From Talinum fruticosum (lineage: Eukaryota; Streptophyta; Magnoliopsida; Caryophyllales; Talinaceae): DNA of 64,000 bases. This document shows positions 34,096-44,532 of the stretch, one piece after another. The notes below the pieces were generated by a model. That model did not search any database. It worked only from the letters and a program-made list of their open reading frames with translations, and was not told where the DNA came from. The stretch covers positions 4,456,501 through 4,520,500 of the forward strand of contig JAITYX010000040.1 of the NCBI GenBank assembly GCA_021018815.1. The letters run 5' to 3'. Positions within the stretch are counted from its first letter, which is position 1; each line of letters starts with the position of its first letter. A program made the translations under genes and the position numbers.

Positions 34096-34883
34096 CCTAC
34101 AGAGGTGTCGAGCCAAAGACAAGTAAACAAAGGTACTGGTTAGGAGCAACCCAACATTTTCAGGGAAGTTTCTATAATTTTCACTTTAATTTTAATTTTA
34201 TTTTTGTTATTTTGCATGCATTAGGGACAATGCATGAATTAAGTGTGGGGAGTGCATCCTGCATTTTATTTTTATCTTATTTTTTGAAAAAAAAATTAAA
34301 AATTTTTTTCTTGTAAAGAAATGCATGAACATGAATATATGCTAGGTCAACTTGCTTAAAATTTTTCTGTTCATAGTTTTTCTTTCCCTTTGAAAGTGAG
34401 AAATTTGAACATGTTAATTGTCATTTAGAGTTGTTTGAGTTGATCCTCATATATTTCTCCAATTTGTGACAATCATAATTTTTTGTCAGATTGATCATGT
34501 TATATAATCATGATAGAGGCAATAAATTGACTTAAACTGCTCACCTAGACTACTCGAACTTAGTAGATTGACTCATTGAAATTTTGATTTTTCTTATTTT
34601 GCCTTTCCAAAAAAAAAATGTTAGTTTACCAACATTGGTCGGAGTTGGTGGCTCGGCACCATTTCCCCTTAAGTTTAGGTCTCAAGTTGAGCCTTATGAA
34701 TGGAGTAACCCATGCTGGGAGAGTCATGCCCCTTTTGGGCCGATCAAAGACTCGAACCATACTAATGAAAAGAAAAAGAAAAAAAATAGAGTATTAACTC
34801 CAGCACCTCTATTTGGGTGAGTGGGAGACAGGGAGTGTTATATTTCTAAAACCCTATATGGGCCTCGAATATGTGCTTGAATG

Positions 34884-34928
<45 letters not shown>

Positions 34929-35330
34929 AGAAAAAAAGAGAAAAAAAGGGTAGTTTGCAAAACAAGTTTATTATCGATTTTTAGTGATTTATCTCGTTGA
35001 TTTAGTGTCTCTATAACCATACTCGCACCTTAATTTTTCCCATCCTACAACATTTTAGACCTCTTGACCGGAATGCACATGTTCGAAAAAGATGGATAAG
35101 TTTTGACTGTTGCTTAAATGAAAGAGATATTGTGAGGCTGATGAATAAACTCTCTAATAACAATGAAATGTTTAGTTTTTCACTTGCTTGGGAAAGACAA
35201 ATTTTCATCAAACTATTTTTGAAAGCAAGGCAAACTTAGTATATATTTTATGTTTTATGTATATCTTTATAAGAAAGTATATTATTAGATCGAGTCTTAG
35301 ATTTCTTTGCATGAGGACGTCCAAAGTCTA
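34096..35330 (+). other. Non-coding 3' region of element G
   Basis: It replaces the missing pol. It includes a GCATTAGGGACAATGCATGA block followed by AAGTGTGGGGAGTGC (34238-34255), a purine-rich motif common in such elements. An ORF at 34584-34820 is not recognised. An (AT)n run is at 34885-34925. No pol remnant was found. Confidence 0.55.
34885..34925 (+). repeat. (AT)n microsatellite in element G
   Basis: A pure alternating AT run of about 40 bases. Confidence 0.95.
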
Positions 35331-35343
35331 AGTATGGGGGATT
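35331..35343 (+). other. Polypurine tract (element G)
   Basis: AGTATGGGGGATT lies directly before the 3' LTR start TGTTAAATCA. Confidence 0.75.
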
Positions 35344-35856
35344 TGTTAAATCATATTTTATACGTATTTTTATTAGTTATTTAGCTTATATTATATAGTT
35401 TATTTTATCTAATTTATCTTATTTTGTTTATTTATAGGTAATTATCGAATAAATTGGGAAAGAAGACAAAAGACGTTAAAAGTGGGTTTTTAGCTACCGA
35501 CAAGCATCCTAGAAAAGATATGAAATCGGTCCATAAAAATAATATGTCATAAAATATTTATTTTATGATATTTTATTTTATGAACTCCTAATTGGAAAAG
35601 AAGAAAGAGGAATAAACCCTATCTCCTTCACCTTATATATACTACTTATTATCATCATGGAGAGCAGCCACACGCAGCCCTTGCTGCCCCTCTGGCCGCC
35701 CACAGACACGCTGCCCCCCTGGCCGCCCATCACCATCCCTTCCTTGGCTGCCCCCTTCGCTGCCCACAATTCCTTTGTTGTCCCCCTACAGCAGCCCATC
35801 ATCTCTCGCTCACCTCCTTCACATCATCATCCTATGGGGAAGATTGTTTTGGTAGA

Positions 35857-35913
<57 letters not shown>

Positions 35914-37460
35914 GTAGCAATTTTTATTTTAAGACTTTATTTTTATTATTAGATTAAAATTAAAGATGCTATTTTTATTTAGTTTATGTGTCCAAAGTTA
36001 CATTATGTTTGAGTAGTTTTTCTTATACTTAGTATAATCTACTTGAAACCATGTTAAATTATTTATTTTGAAACAAAGTTTCGATCTTTATTGTCTTATT
36101 GATTCGATCCATGATTCTATGATAATTTGATTTTAATGTTTATGATTTTATGTCTAATTAATTAGAGTGCACACTAATTAGTTTTATATAAATTCATATG
36201 ATAGTTTAAAGGGTTTAAGTACATAATCGCTTGATCTTTTAGACATAAGTATCACCATAGTTAATCATGGATGGCTCATACCCATCTCTTTTAATTAGGA
36301 AATTATCATAGATCGTTCTTAAATCAATTTGCTAGTAGATTGGTTATTAGGTGCTAGATGATGTTTTTCTAATACTTAATGCTCTATTTTGATTAAATTC
36401 TAGTGCTAGTACTAGGGTTATCAATATTAGTAGGGTTTATATTAGCGCTAGGCCTAAGTAAACTAATAACTAAGGAAAAAACAGGGAAGTTCCGCTAGTG
36501 GTTGTCTTCTACAGTTTAGCTCATGGGTAGATCAATATATGTGTTAATGATAAATAATAAGTTACATGGTGGATATAGATTATACTAAGTGTTTTTATAA
36601 ATTTTATATCTTTTATAATTATTTGTTTGCTTTTTAGTTATTTTCTTTAGTTTGTCAATTTTTATTTATAAATTTATAGTCTTTTATTATCAATTTCATT
36701 ATCCCCCTCTAAAGTTCAGTATTTTAGGTTAGTTTTAGTAATTTTATTTTAATTTAATTTTGAGTCTTTATATATTTTAATTTTCAGATTATTTTTCTGT
36801 CACTTTTTATTATTTTTGAGTCAGTTTGTTAGAAATTAGTTTAAAAATAGTCTCTTTTATTATTTTTTGTGTTTTATCTTCTTTTAGGGTTCAAATAGAG
36901 TCCTAGTTTGCTGTGATTAAATTTTAGAATTTTTGGAATTAATTTGATAATTTTTCAGATTTAATTCTTGAATTTAATTATTGCAGATTTTTAGTTAGAT
37001 AATTTCGTAAATTCGATTTTAAAGTTTATTTTTATATTTTTAGGGTCTGGTTAGGTAAAAAATTAGTGTTAATATTCTAGGTAATTTTAATATTTATTTT
37101 CGTAATTATTTTAGTGCAGAATTTTACTCATTTAATTTTCTGTCTTAGAATTTGTTTATTTTCTGCTCTAGTTTTCTGTTTTAATTATTCTAAAAATATA
37201 CAAAAATATTTCTGGGATATTTTAGATCTATTATTATGTATAAATTATATATGTAGTTGTTAGATAATTTTCTATGATTTTTAGTTATTAATTTTAATTT
37301 ATATTTTCTATTTTGTTTTTAAGAGTAGTAAATTGAATTAGATTTAAGCTTACATATTTATTATATCTTTCCTCGTGGATTCGATCCCTACTTCGTATAC
37401 TATATTATTTACTCTAAACCTAAGTCGTGGTTTAATTTGTAACTGTACGACAAGCTAACA
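35344..37460 (+). repeat. 3' LTR of element G, with expanded microsatellite
   Basis: It matches the 5' LTR, with TATATAT at ~35632. The TTA run at 35857-35913 is about 19 units, against about six in the 5' LTR, and the 5' LTR has a ~20-bp extra purine segment near 30415. It is followed by CCATCT of the target duplication. Confidence 0.9.
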
Positions 37461-38758
37461 CCATCTATCAAGCATAACACTCTTAACTAGGTTTCGACTA
37501 ACTCGAAACAACTCGGAACAATGGCATATTAAATAATTTCACAAACACCTTAGATTCCGAACATTGACTTACTGGTTGAAGTGAAAATGAATTACTCGTG
37601 TTGATTCCACTTTCTAAGTCGACATATTTATTGAAATTATTTACTTGACCAAGTGTATGTATTATGATTGTTTATTCTTACTAACTCGATCATTTAAATG
37701 ATTGACTTAAGATTGAATTTGAATATAATGAATATTAGACTCTAAAAATTCCATTCTTTTAGGCTGAATATAATTAAGTGCTTAATTTCTTTAAATTAAT
37801 TATTTTTATACTTTGAGTACCATTTTGATTTGCTTTTGCAGGTTGATTATAGAATTTTAATTTGATTTTGAAAAGCAAAAGCAACAGGTTTCTAGCCGTT
37901 CAACAACAATGCATGTAAATCAGCCATTTACGGACATGGCCGATACATCTGTATCGTGGTTGTTTGTTTAAAAATCCGGTAAACTTCAACTTTGAGTCTA
38001 ACTGTTGTTTCCACCCCATATTACAATCACAACCAGAGTGATGGACCACTCTTTAAGCCAAGGACCATCATACATCTGTTCATATTACAACGGATCCTTT
38101 TCGAGTGACTTAGACTAGCCATTACAATGGCTATTGAAGCTCACCAGTCCGTAACGAGTCATAATGGATAATCTGTCATGCTGTATATAAATAGAAGCCA
38201 CTCTACAACACTTGGAGATTGCTGAACACATTGCAAAACACTTACTCGGTGCATACTTAATCATCGACTTACAACTCCAACTCTATAATTCTTACTTTCT
38301 AAGTTGTAAAGGAAAGTCTTATAATCACTTCTACACTTTCTACTTTCTTCTAAGTCCCTTGATGGAGTTGTAAGGATTAACTCGGATTAGTTGTCCCTAA
38401 CCGTAAAGGGTATCTCGGTTAGGAAGTACTAGATAAGATAATGGAATTTATGAGTCTAGGAAAACTTATAATTGAATAGTTTAAGGGAACAATTCCGTAA
38501 AGAGTCGGTCCTTATATTTTGTAGATTCAAAATAGTGGATTTGACTTAATGCTTGGACTAGCACTGTCCGTGGTTTTCTCGCCCCAAGAGGGTTTCCACG
38601 TATTTTTCCGTGTACTACACTTTCGAGTTCATTCTAGACTTTGAATTATTTTCTAAGTCTCGCTTAGTGTAAAACAGTTTGTAATTTCTCAAAAATCTTC
38701 CATCACCCGATTCACCCTCCCTCTAGAGTGACTTAGCCTCTCCAAGAGCAAACCTTCA
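37461..38758 (+). repeat. 3' LTR of element B, second part, also serving as 5' LTR of element C
   Basis: It continues the LTR interrupted at 30157 and reaches the family end AACCTTCA. The TATA box is at 38186-38193. A PBS and a gag gene follow directly, so this LTR has an internal region on both sides: B upstream and C downstream. Confidence 0.85.
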
Positions 38759-38760
38759 AT

Positions 38761-38772
38761 TGGTATCGGACC
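38761..38772 (+). other. Primer binding site (element C)
   Basis: TGGTATCGGACC lies two bases after the shared LTR. It is a slightly changed family primer site. Confidence 0.75.
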
Positions 38773-38817
38773 TTAGCGTTTCAAGGAGATGTCATAATCA
38801 AAAAGTCTAAAGATGAG

Positions 38818-39110
38818 ATGACTTAGAATAATGGAGAGCTCAAGGAAGAAGATCTTCCACCGGACCACCCAAGTTCAAGGGATTAAACTTTACACACCGG
38901 AAGAAGGTGATGGAATGCTTCCTCCAAGACTATGATGAAGATGTCCGGAACATCATCAAGCATGAAAACTACACTCCTACAAAGATAGAAAGAACAAGAG
39001 ATGTACCTAAAGAGAAGTCGAATACGCCATCGAAGAAAATGAAAAGTTTTGGGAGAACTTCAAAACCATGAAAACTCTAATGTGCGCTATCAACTCGGAA
39101 GAATATAATA
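38818..39110 (+). pseudogene. gag: gag of element C, N-terminal part
   Basis: It starts ATGACTTAGAATAATGGAGA, where the third codon is a stop (CGG in A and F). The following sequence matches gag (GEL-EEDLPPDHPSSRD equivalents in shifted frame, MECFLQDYDEDVRNIIK near 38910). It is interrupted at 39110, within SEEYN, by element D. The sequence resumes at 44533 after the TAATA duplication. Confidence 0.75.
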
Positions 39111-40636
39111 TGAAGGTTTGCTCGGGAGAGTCCGAGTCACCCTAGAGGGGGTGAATAGGGTGATAGAAAATTCTTTTAGAAAATTCGCACTTTTGTGCAG
39201 AAATGTTGCAAAGACAGATTCCGAGTCTAAAGACAGAGTCGAAAAGATTGGACTCGAAGTCGGTGAATCGGAAGAAGCAAGAGCACTAAGGCCGTCCGAG
39301 CCTAGAATGAACTCGGAAAGTGAACACAGAGATTTTACGTGGAAACCCTCCCGGGGCAGAAAACCACGGCCCGTGTCAATCCAGACACGAAGTCAAATCC
39401 ACTATTTTGAGTCCACAAAATACCGTGAACTTGATCGAACCCGAGTTGCTCCCTTGGACAACTCTATACAAGTTTTCCTAGACTCGAAATTCCCTTATCC
39501 GATCTAGTACTTCCTAGCTGAGATAACCCTTACAGCTAGGGACAACTAAGCCGAGTTAACCCTTACAGCTTAGTCAAGGGACCTTACAAAGAATGTAAGA
39601 AGTGTTTGTAACGAGTACAAGACCTTACAACTCGTAAAGTAATGAATTACAGAGTGGGAGTTGTAAGTTGAAGATTGAGAGTAAATACAATGACTTCTAT
39701 CAAGTAAGTGTATAGACAATATGTTCGGCAAACTTCAAGTCTTGTGAAGTGGCTTCCATTTATAGATGACCGAGCAGAGTAGCCGTTATCTTCATCTCGC
39801 TGACCGAGAGTCCTCTCGTGACCGTTGTGAAAGGCTTTCGAGTCACTCGGAAAGTATCCGTTGAAATATGGACGTTGGACAACGGTTTAACTCTCTTGGA
39901 AGTCCCAAAACCATTGGTTGTGTCTTGAAAAGTGTGGTGAAAACCACCGTTAAGCTTGACGTTCCGGTTTTCCGGATATAGAAGCGCATGCTTTCGACAC
40001 AATCTTCCGGGACTAAAGCAGGGAAGGTGAAAAGCCATATCTCGCTGGTGATTTGACGTTCCGAAGCCGGCTACTTTTGTAGTTTGAAAAGATATCCTCG
40101 ATTGAATAACCTACAAAAGTAAAACACCTTCGGTTCTCAAAGTATAGAGTACTTTGGTCCAAGGTTAGACACGAGATAATAAAATAATCATGATAATTAA
40201 CCAACAGATTATTCGAGTCGTAGAAGAAATGGAATTTTCCGAGTCTAATATCCATGATACTCAGAATTCCATAATACTTAGTCTTAAGCAAGGAATCAAG
40301 TTCTAATCAAATAGTAGAGATAGAAAAACTTGATATAGACTAAGCATGAAGTGAACTACGAATGCCGATTCCGCAAACAATAGAGTAAATAGCCACAAGT
40401 TAGACTCTGAGTGAGAGTGGACTCGGAATAAAGAACAAGTTTTCTGAGTTGCTAACTGAAAAGCGATTAAAGAGATATGTGAAGGCCGAATCGCATAGAA
40501 AAGATACTTTTAACTCAAGTAAGTTTCTAAGACACGAGAGAATGCCTTGGAATCAAAACTCTATATAAATGACATCGTTATACCTGATTCCTTTTGCATG
40601 ACTCGGAAAGATATAGAGCAGTGTCTCGAGTCTTCA
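39111..40636 (-). repeat. 3' LTR of element D
   Basis: The plus strand reads TGAAGGTTTGCTCGG... to ...GAGTCTTCA. It differs from 43007-44527 at only a few tens of places, mostly single-base indels or changes at CCGAG/CTCGG. A TATA-like box (TATAAAT, minus) is at 39758-39764. Confidence 0.9.
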
Positions 40637-40649
40637 ATCTCCCCTTTTT
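40637..40649 (-). other. Polypurine tract (element D)
   Basis: ATCTCCCCTTTTT is the complement of AAAAAGGGGAGAT. It abuts the LTR and is followed by GATGAAAGGCATTCC, the complement of the family motif GGAATGCCTTTCATC. Confidence 0.85.
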
Positions 40650-40797
40650 GATGAAAGGCATTCCATACTTAAACAGAAACTTTGTTAGAGGAAAAAATAG
40701 ATCGATTCCGAGTAGTTTGAGTAAAGGTAAGGCATAATGAATGGATCGAGCAATGTACACTATATCAAAGCAAATTAAAGTATGCTTGAACTCATTA

Positions 40798-41114
40798 ACT
40801 CGAAAAGATCAACTCGAAATTAATAATGAAATGCATCAATTCATTAAAAGAAATTACAAGGGCGGAAAGAACTCCCCTAGACAAGACATCAATTCTCCGA
40901 ATTTCGTTTCAAAACTTTCTCTTTGTCCGGACAACTTATGTGTATTACTTGTACTTTTCTCCCTTCTTTTTGTTTCTTGTTTTTGCTGAAAGGCAAGGGG
41001 GAGAAAATGTAGTCGAAACTGGTTGTCTTGTCTAGGGGAGTTCTTTCCGCCCTTGTAATTTCTTTTAATGAATTGATGCATTTCATTATTAATTTCGAGT
41101 TGATCTTTTCGAGT
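40798..41114. repeat. Perfect 91-bp inverted repeat with 135-bp loop (foldback) in element D
   Basis: The left arm 40798-40888 is the exact reverse complement of 41024-41114. The loop (40889-41023) contains the second purine-rich motif of the family in the orientation opposite to D. The right arm and loop are therefore an inverted continuation of D's own 3' region, joined at 41115 to the gag end. Confidence 0.95.
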
Positions 41115-41138
41115 GACCTGCAAAACAGAGAACATCTA

Positions 41139-42947
41139 ACCCTTCTCACTTCCTCTAACGAACCCAAGTAACATTCCTTACTCGTGGTCCTTTTATGAGG
41201 AAGAAGGTGCTTCGGAATCCAGATTTGAATGACTTTGGTTTTAGTCCGATTCTAAGTCTCCTTCTTTTCGAGAACCGAGTCCGTGTCTCTTTCCTTTTAA
41301 AAACCTTTCCTTTTGAAACAGAGGAAAATGGTTTCTTTTTGTAAATAGGTCTGGGTTTAGTCCTCCTTTCATTTTTGTGAATGGGACCATGCTTAGCCTT
41401 TTGAACTTAACAGCTTCGGAATCCTTTTGAACAATTCCGAGTAAGAATTAGATTCTTCCTCTTTGTTGAAACCAAGACCTTCTTTTCGAAATGAGACACA
41501 TTGTGATCCTAAGAGCATATCAAGGTTCTTCTGTCCTTGAGAAAACTTCAAAACCAGATCTTGAGACTCAATGAGCTTCGTTTCGCTTGCTCATTTTCTT
41601 TCCCGAGTAACTCGGACTCGGCCTCATTAGTTTGAGCACTTGTCTTGAGTTCTCCGAGTGTGAGTCTCGGCTTTTCCAATTCATTTTTTAAAAAGGTGCT
41701 CTCAGTAGTGATTGACTCAAGTTGTTCCTTGAAATGAGAAGAATCGAATTGGACTTTTCTTCCAAAGTAAAGATGTATTTAGCTAAATCAACTTTGGAGA
41801 ATTTGAGGAAGTAGTTTATTACCTCTTGAGGATCGGCTTCCACGTTGTCCGAGTCCGAGTCCGACTCTCTTTCGCCTTCGAGGCGTAAATTGCCATCGGA
41901 CACTTCGAGTCATCTCGAGTCTTCATCGTCTTCGGATGAATCCTCGTCACTCCATGTTGCCATCATGGCCTTTTTCTTCTTCCCTGTCCCTTCTTCGTTT
42001 TGGACAGTCCTTGACTATGTGATCTTTGCTCGCCACATTCGAAACATCCGGAATTCTTAGACAAAGATAACTTTGAGGATGGAGAAAACTTACCTTTTCT
42101 GTCTCTCTTGTCCTTTTTGTAGAATTCTTCTTTTGGTCTTTTGTCCCATCTTTTGTGCTTCATCATTCTCTTGAAGCCTCTTGCAATGAGTGCCATGGGA
42201 TCATCTTCCGAGTCGAGGAGCTTGGACTTGTTTCTTTGGATTCTCGCGGCTTTAAGCGCGATGTTCCTTTTGGAAGTACCTCAGCATCTTCTTCTTCCGG
42301 ATGTATCTCATGAGTCGAAGCTTTCCAATGAGCTCGTCCGGCTTCAAGAGTGAGAGGTTCCGAGCCTCTTCTATGGCGAGTTACCTTCGGACCCCATCGT
42401 TTCTTGGGTAGGCTTCGAGAATTTTCCGGCACATTTCTTCATGGGAGATTTTCTTTCCCAAAGATTTGAGATTGTTGGTGATCTCAGTGAAGCGTATGAA
42501 CATCCGAGTAATGTTCTCTTCTGGCTCCATTTTGAAAAGCTCATATTTGTGAAGATATCGGCCGATCTTCGCTTGTCTCACCCGACTTGTACCTTCGTAG
42601 GTGTTGACCGGAGTGTCCCACACCTCTTTAGCAGAGTCACGAGCAGAGACTCGATTATATTCTTCCGAGCTTATGGCGCACATGAGGATGTTCATGGCTT
42701 TGAAGTTCTTTCTGAACTTCTCGCTTCGCCGGCGTGAACTCGGCCTTTGTCTTTGGAAGCATTCTGAATTCATCTGTCTTCGTTGGAATGTAGTTTCCTT
42801 GTTGTATGATTTCCCATACTTCTTCGTCGTGATCCATAAGGAAACATTCCATCGCCTTCTTCCAAGTGACCGAAATTTGAACCTTTGAATTTTGGTGGCC
42901 TGTTGGAAGATCTACCTTCGTCGAACTCTCCGGTGTTCTCGAGCCAT
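41139..42947 (-). pseudogene. gag: gag of element D (frameshifted)
   Basis: The start ATG at 42947 reads MAREH and shifts at a CTCGAG where F has CTCGGA. Then MECFLMDHDEEVWEIIQQG (42852), EEYNRVSARDSAKEVWDTP and VRQAKIGRYLHKYELFKMEPEENITRM (42773 on), KSLGKKISHEEM and the basic MKHKRWDKRPKEEFYKK (42196-41963). The zinc knuckle begins CFECG but has one extra base before His. The C-terminal coiled coil is near 41690-41560. The region ends at the family TAG (41138-41136). Relatively few substitutions but several one-base shifts make this the copy where re-sequencing matters most. Confidence 0.8.
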
Positions 42948-42992
42948 CCGATCTTTAAACCTTTGGACTGTTAGATCCTTTATAAAAGGCTA

Positions 42993-43004
42993 GGCTCGAT
43001 ACCA
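42993..43004 (-). other. Primer binding site (element D)
   Basis: GGCTCGATACCA on the plus strand is the exact complement of TGGTATCGAGCC as in A and F. Confidence 0.85.
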
Positions 43005-43006
43005 AT

Positions 43007-44527
43007 TGAAGGTTTGCTCGGGGAGAGTCCGAGTCACCCTAGAGGGGGTGAATAGGGTGATAGAAAATTCTTTTAGAAAATTCGCACTTTTGTGCAGAAA
43101 TGTTGCAAAGACAGATTCTGAGTCTAAAGACAGAGTCGAAAAGATTGGACTCGAAGTCGGTGAATCGAAGAAGCAAGAGCACTAAGGCCGTCCGAGCCTA
43201 GAATGAACTCGGAAAGTGAACACAGAGATTTTACGTGGAAACCCTCCCGGGGCAGAAAACCACGGCCCGTGTCAATCCAGACACGAAGTCAAATCCACTA
43301 TTTTGAGTCCACAAAATACCGTGAACTTGATCGAACCCGAGTTGCTCCTTGGACAACTCTATACAAGTTTTCCTAGACTCGAAATTCCCTTATCCGATCT
43401 AGTACTTCCTAGCTGAGATAACCCTTACAGCTTAGGGACAACTAAGCTGAGTTAACCCTTACAGCTTAGTCAAGGGACCTTACAAAGAATGTAAGAAGTG
43501 TTTGTAACGAAGTACAAGACCTTACAACTCGAAAGTAATGAATTACAGAGTGGGAGTTGTAAGTTGAAGATTGAGAGTAAATACAATGACTTCTATCAAG
43601 TAAGTGTATAGACAATATGTTCGGCAACCTTCAAGTCTTGTGAAGTGGCTTCCATTTATAGATGACCAGGCAGAGTAGCCGTTATCTTCATCTGCTGACC
43701 GAGAGTCCTCTCGTGACCGTTGTGAAAGGCTTTCGAGTCACTCGAAAGTATCCGTTGAAATATGGACGTTGGACAACGGTTTAACTCTCTTGGAAGTCCC
43801 AAAACCATTGGTTGTGTCTTGAAAAGTGTGGTGAAAACCACCGTTAAGCTTGACGTTCCAGTTTTCCGGATATGGAAGCGGACGGTTTCGACACAATCTT
43901 CTCGGGACTAAAGCGGGGAAGGTGAAAAGCCATATCTCGCTGGTGATTTGACGTTACGAGCCGGCTACTTTTGTAGTTTGAAAAGATATCCTCGATTGAA
44001 TAACCTACAAAAGTAAAACACCTTCGGTTCTCAAAGTATAGAGTACTTTGATCCAAGGTTAGACACGGATAATAAAATAATCATGATAATTAACCAACAG
44101 ATTATCCGAGTCGGAGAAGAAATGGAATTTTCCGAGTCTAATATCCATGATACTCGGAATTCCATAATACTTAGTCTTAAGCAAGGAATCAAGTTCTAAT
44201 CAAATAGTAGAGATAGAAAAACTTGATATAGACTAAGCATGAAGTGAACTACGAATGCCGATTCTGCAAACAATAGAGTAAATAGCCACAAGTTAGACTC
44301 GAGTGAGAGTGGACTCGGAATAAAGAACAAGTTTTCCGAGTTGCTAACCGAAAAGCGATTAAAGAGATATGTGAAGGCCGAATCGCATAGAAAAGATACT
44401 TTTTAACTCACGTAAGTTTCTAAGACACAGAGAATGCCTTGGAATCAAAACTCTATATAAATGACATCGTTATACCTGATTCCTTTTGCATGACTCGGAA
44501 AGATATAGAGCAGTGTCCGAGTCTTCA
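43007..44527 (-). repeat. 5' LTR of element D
   Basis: Read on the plus strand it begins TGAAGGTTTGCTCGGGG and ends GTCTTCA. A TATA-like box (minus) is at 43654-43660. The TAATA target duplication follows. Confidence 0.9.
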
Positions 44528-44532
44528 TAATA

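Larger units (their letters stand above)
30158..37460 (+). mobile_element. Element G: Athila/Tat-like Ty3/gypsy element, gag only (non-autonomous)
   Basis: It has two LTRs of about 2.1 kb (30158-32259, 35344-37460), a PBS, a gag region and a PPT, but no protease, RT, RNase H or integrase. It is flanked by CCATC(T) (30152-30157 and 37461-37466), a target duplication of 5-6 bp depending on where the LTR start is set; the 5' LTR start reads CG instead of TG. It splits the 3' LTR of element B. The plan (intact LTRs and priming sites with gag and no pol) is that of a LARD-like derivative, which would need enzymes from another element. Confidence 0.85.
12725..38758 (+). mobile_element. Element B: copia retrotransposon interrupted by a CACTA element and by element G
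   Basis: Pieces in order: 5'-truncated LTR (12725-13784), PBS, gag, pol, spacer to 18757, CACTA insertion (18758-27638), spacer and ORF3 (27642-29370), PPT, 3' LTR first part (29881-30157), gypsy-like insertion G (30158-37460), and LTR remainder to 38758. Without insertions it is about 9.8 kb. It has more decay than A or F, with many CG to TG/CA changes, so it is probably among the oldest layers. Confidence 0.8.
39111..44527 (-). mobile_element. Element D: short gag-only Sirevirus derivative, minus strand, young-looking
   Basis: Two near-identical LTRs (39111-40636, 43007-44527), PBS at 42993-43004, PPT at 40637-40649 and a gag region bound only ~2.4 kb of internal DNA. The whole of pol and ORF3 is absent. 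The gag side ends at ~41115, just past the family TAG, and then joins a foldback made from the element's own 3' region. The flanks TAATA (39106-39110, 44528-44532) are a perfect 5-bp target duplication in C's gag. It needs enzymes from a complete relative to move. Confidence 0.9.

Noticed and set aside
40741..41167. Similar proteins on both strands (TRKDQLEINNEMHQF...) that might suggest a conserved small gene
   Set aside because: They are the two arms of the perfect 91-bp inverted repeat in non-coding 3' sequence.
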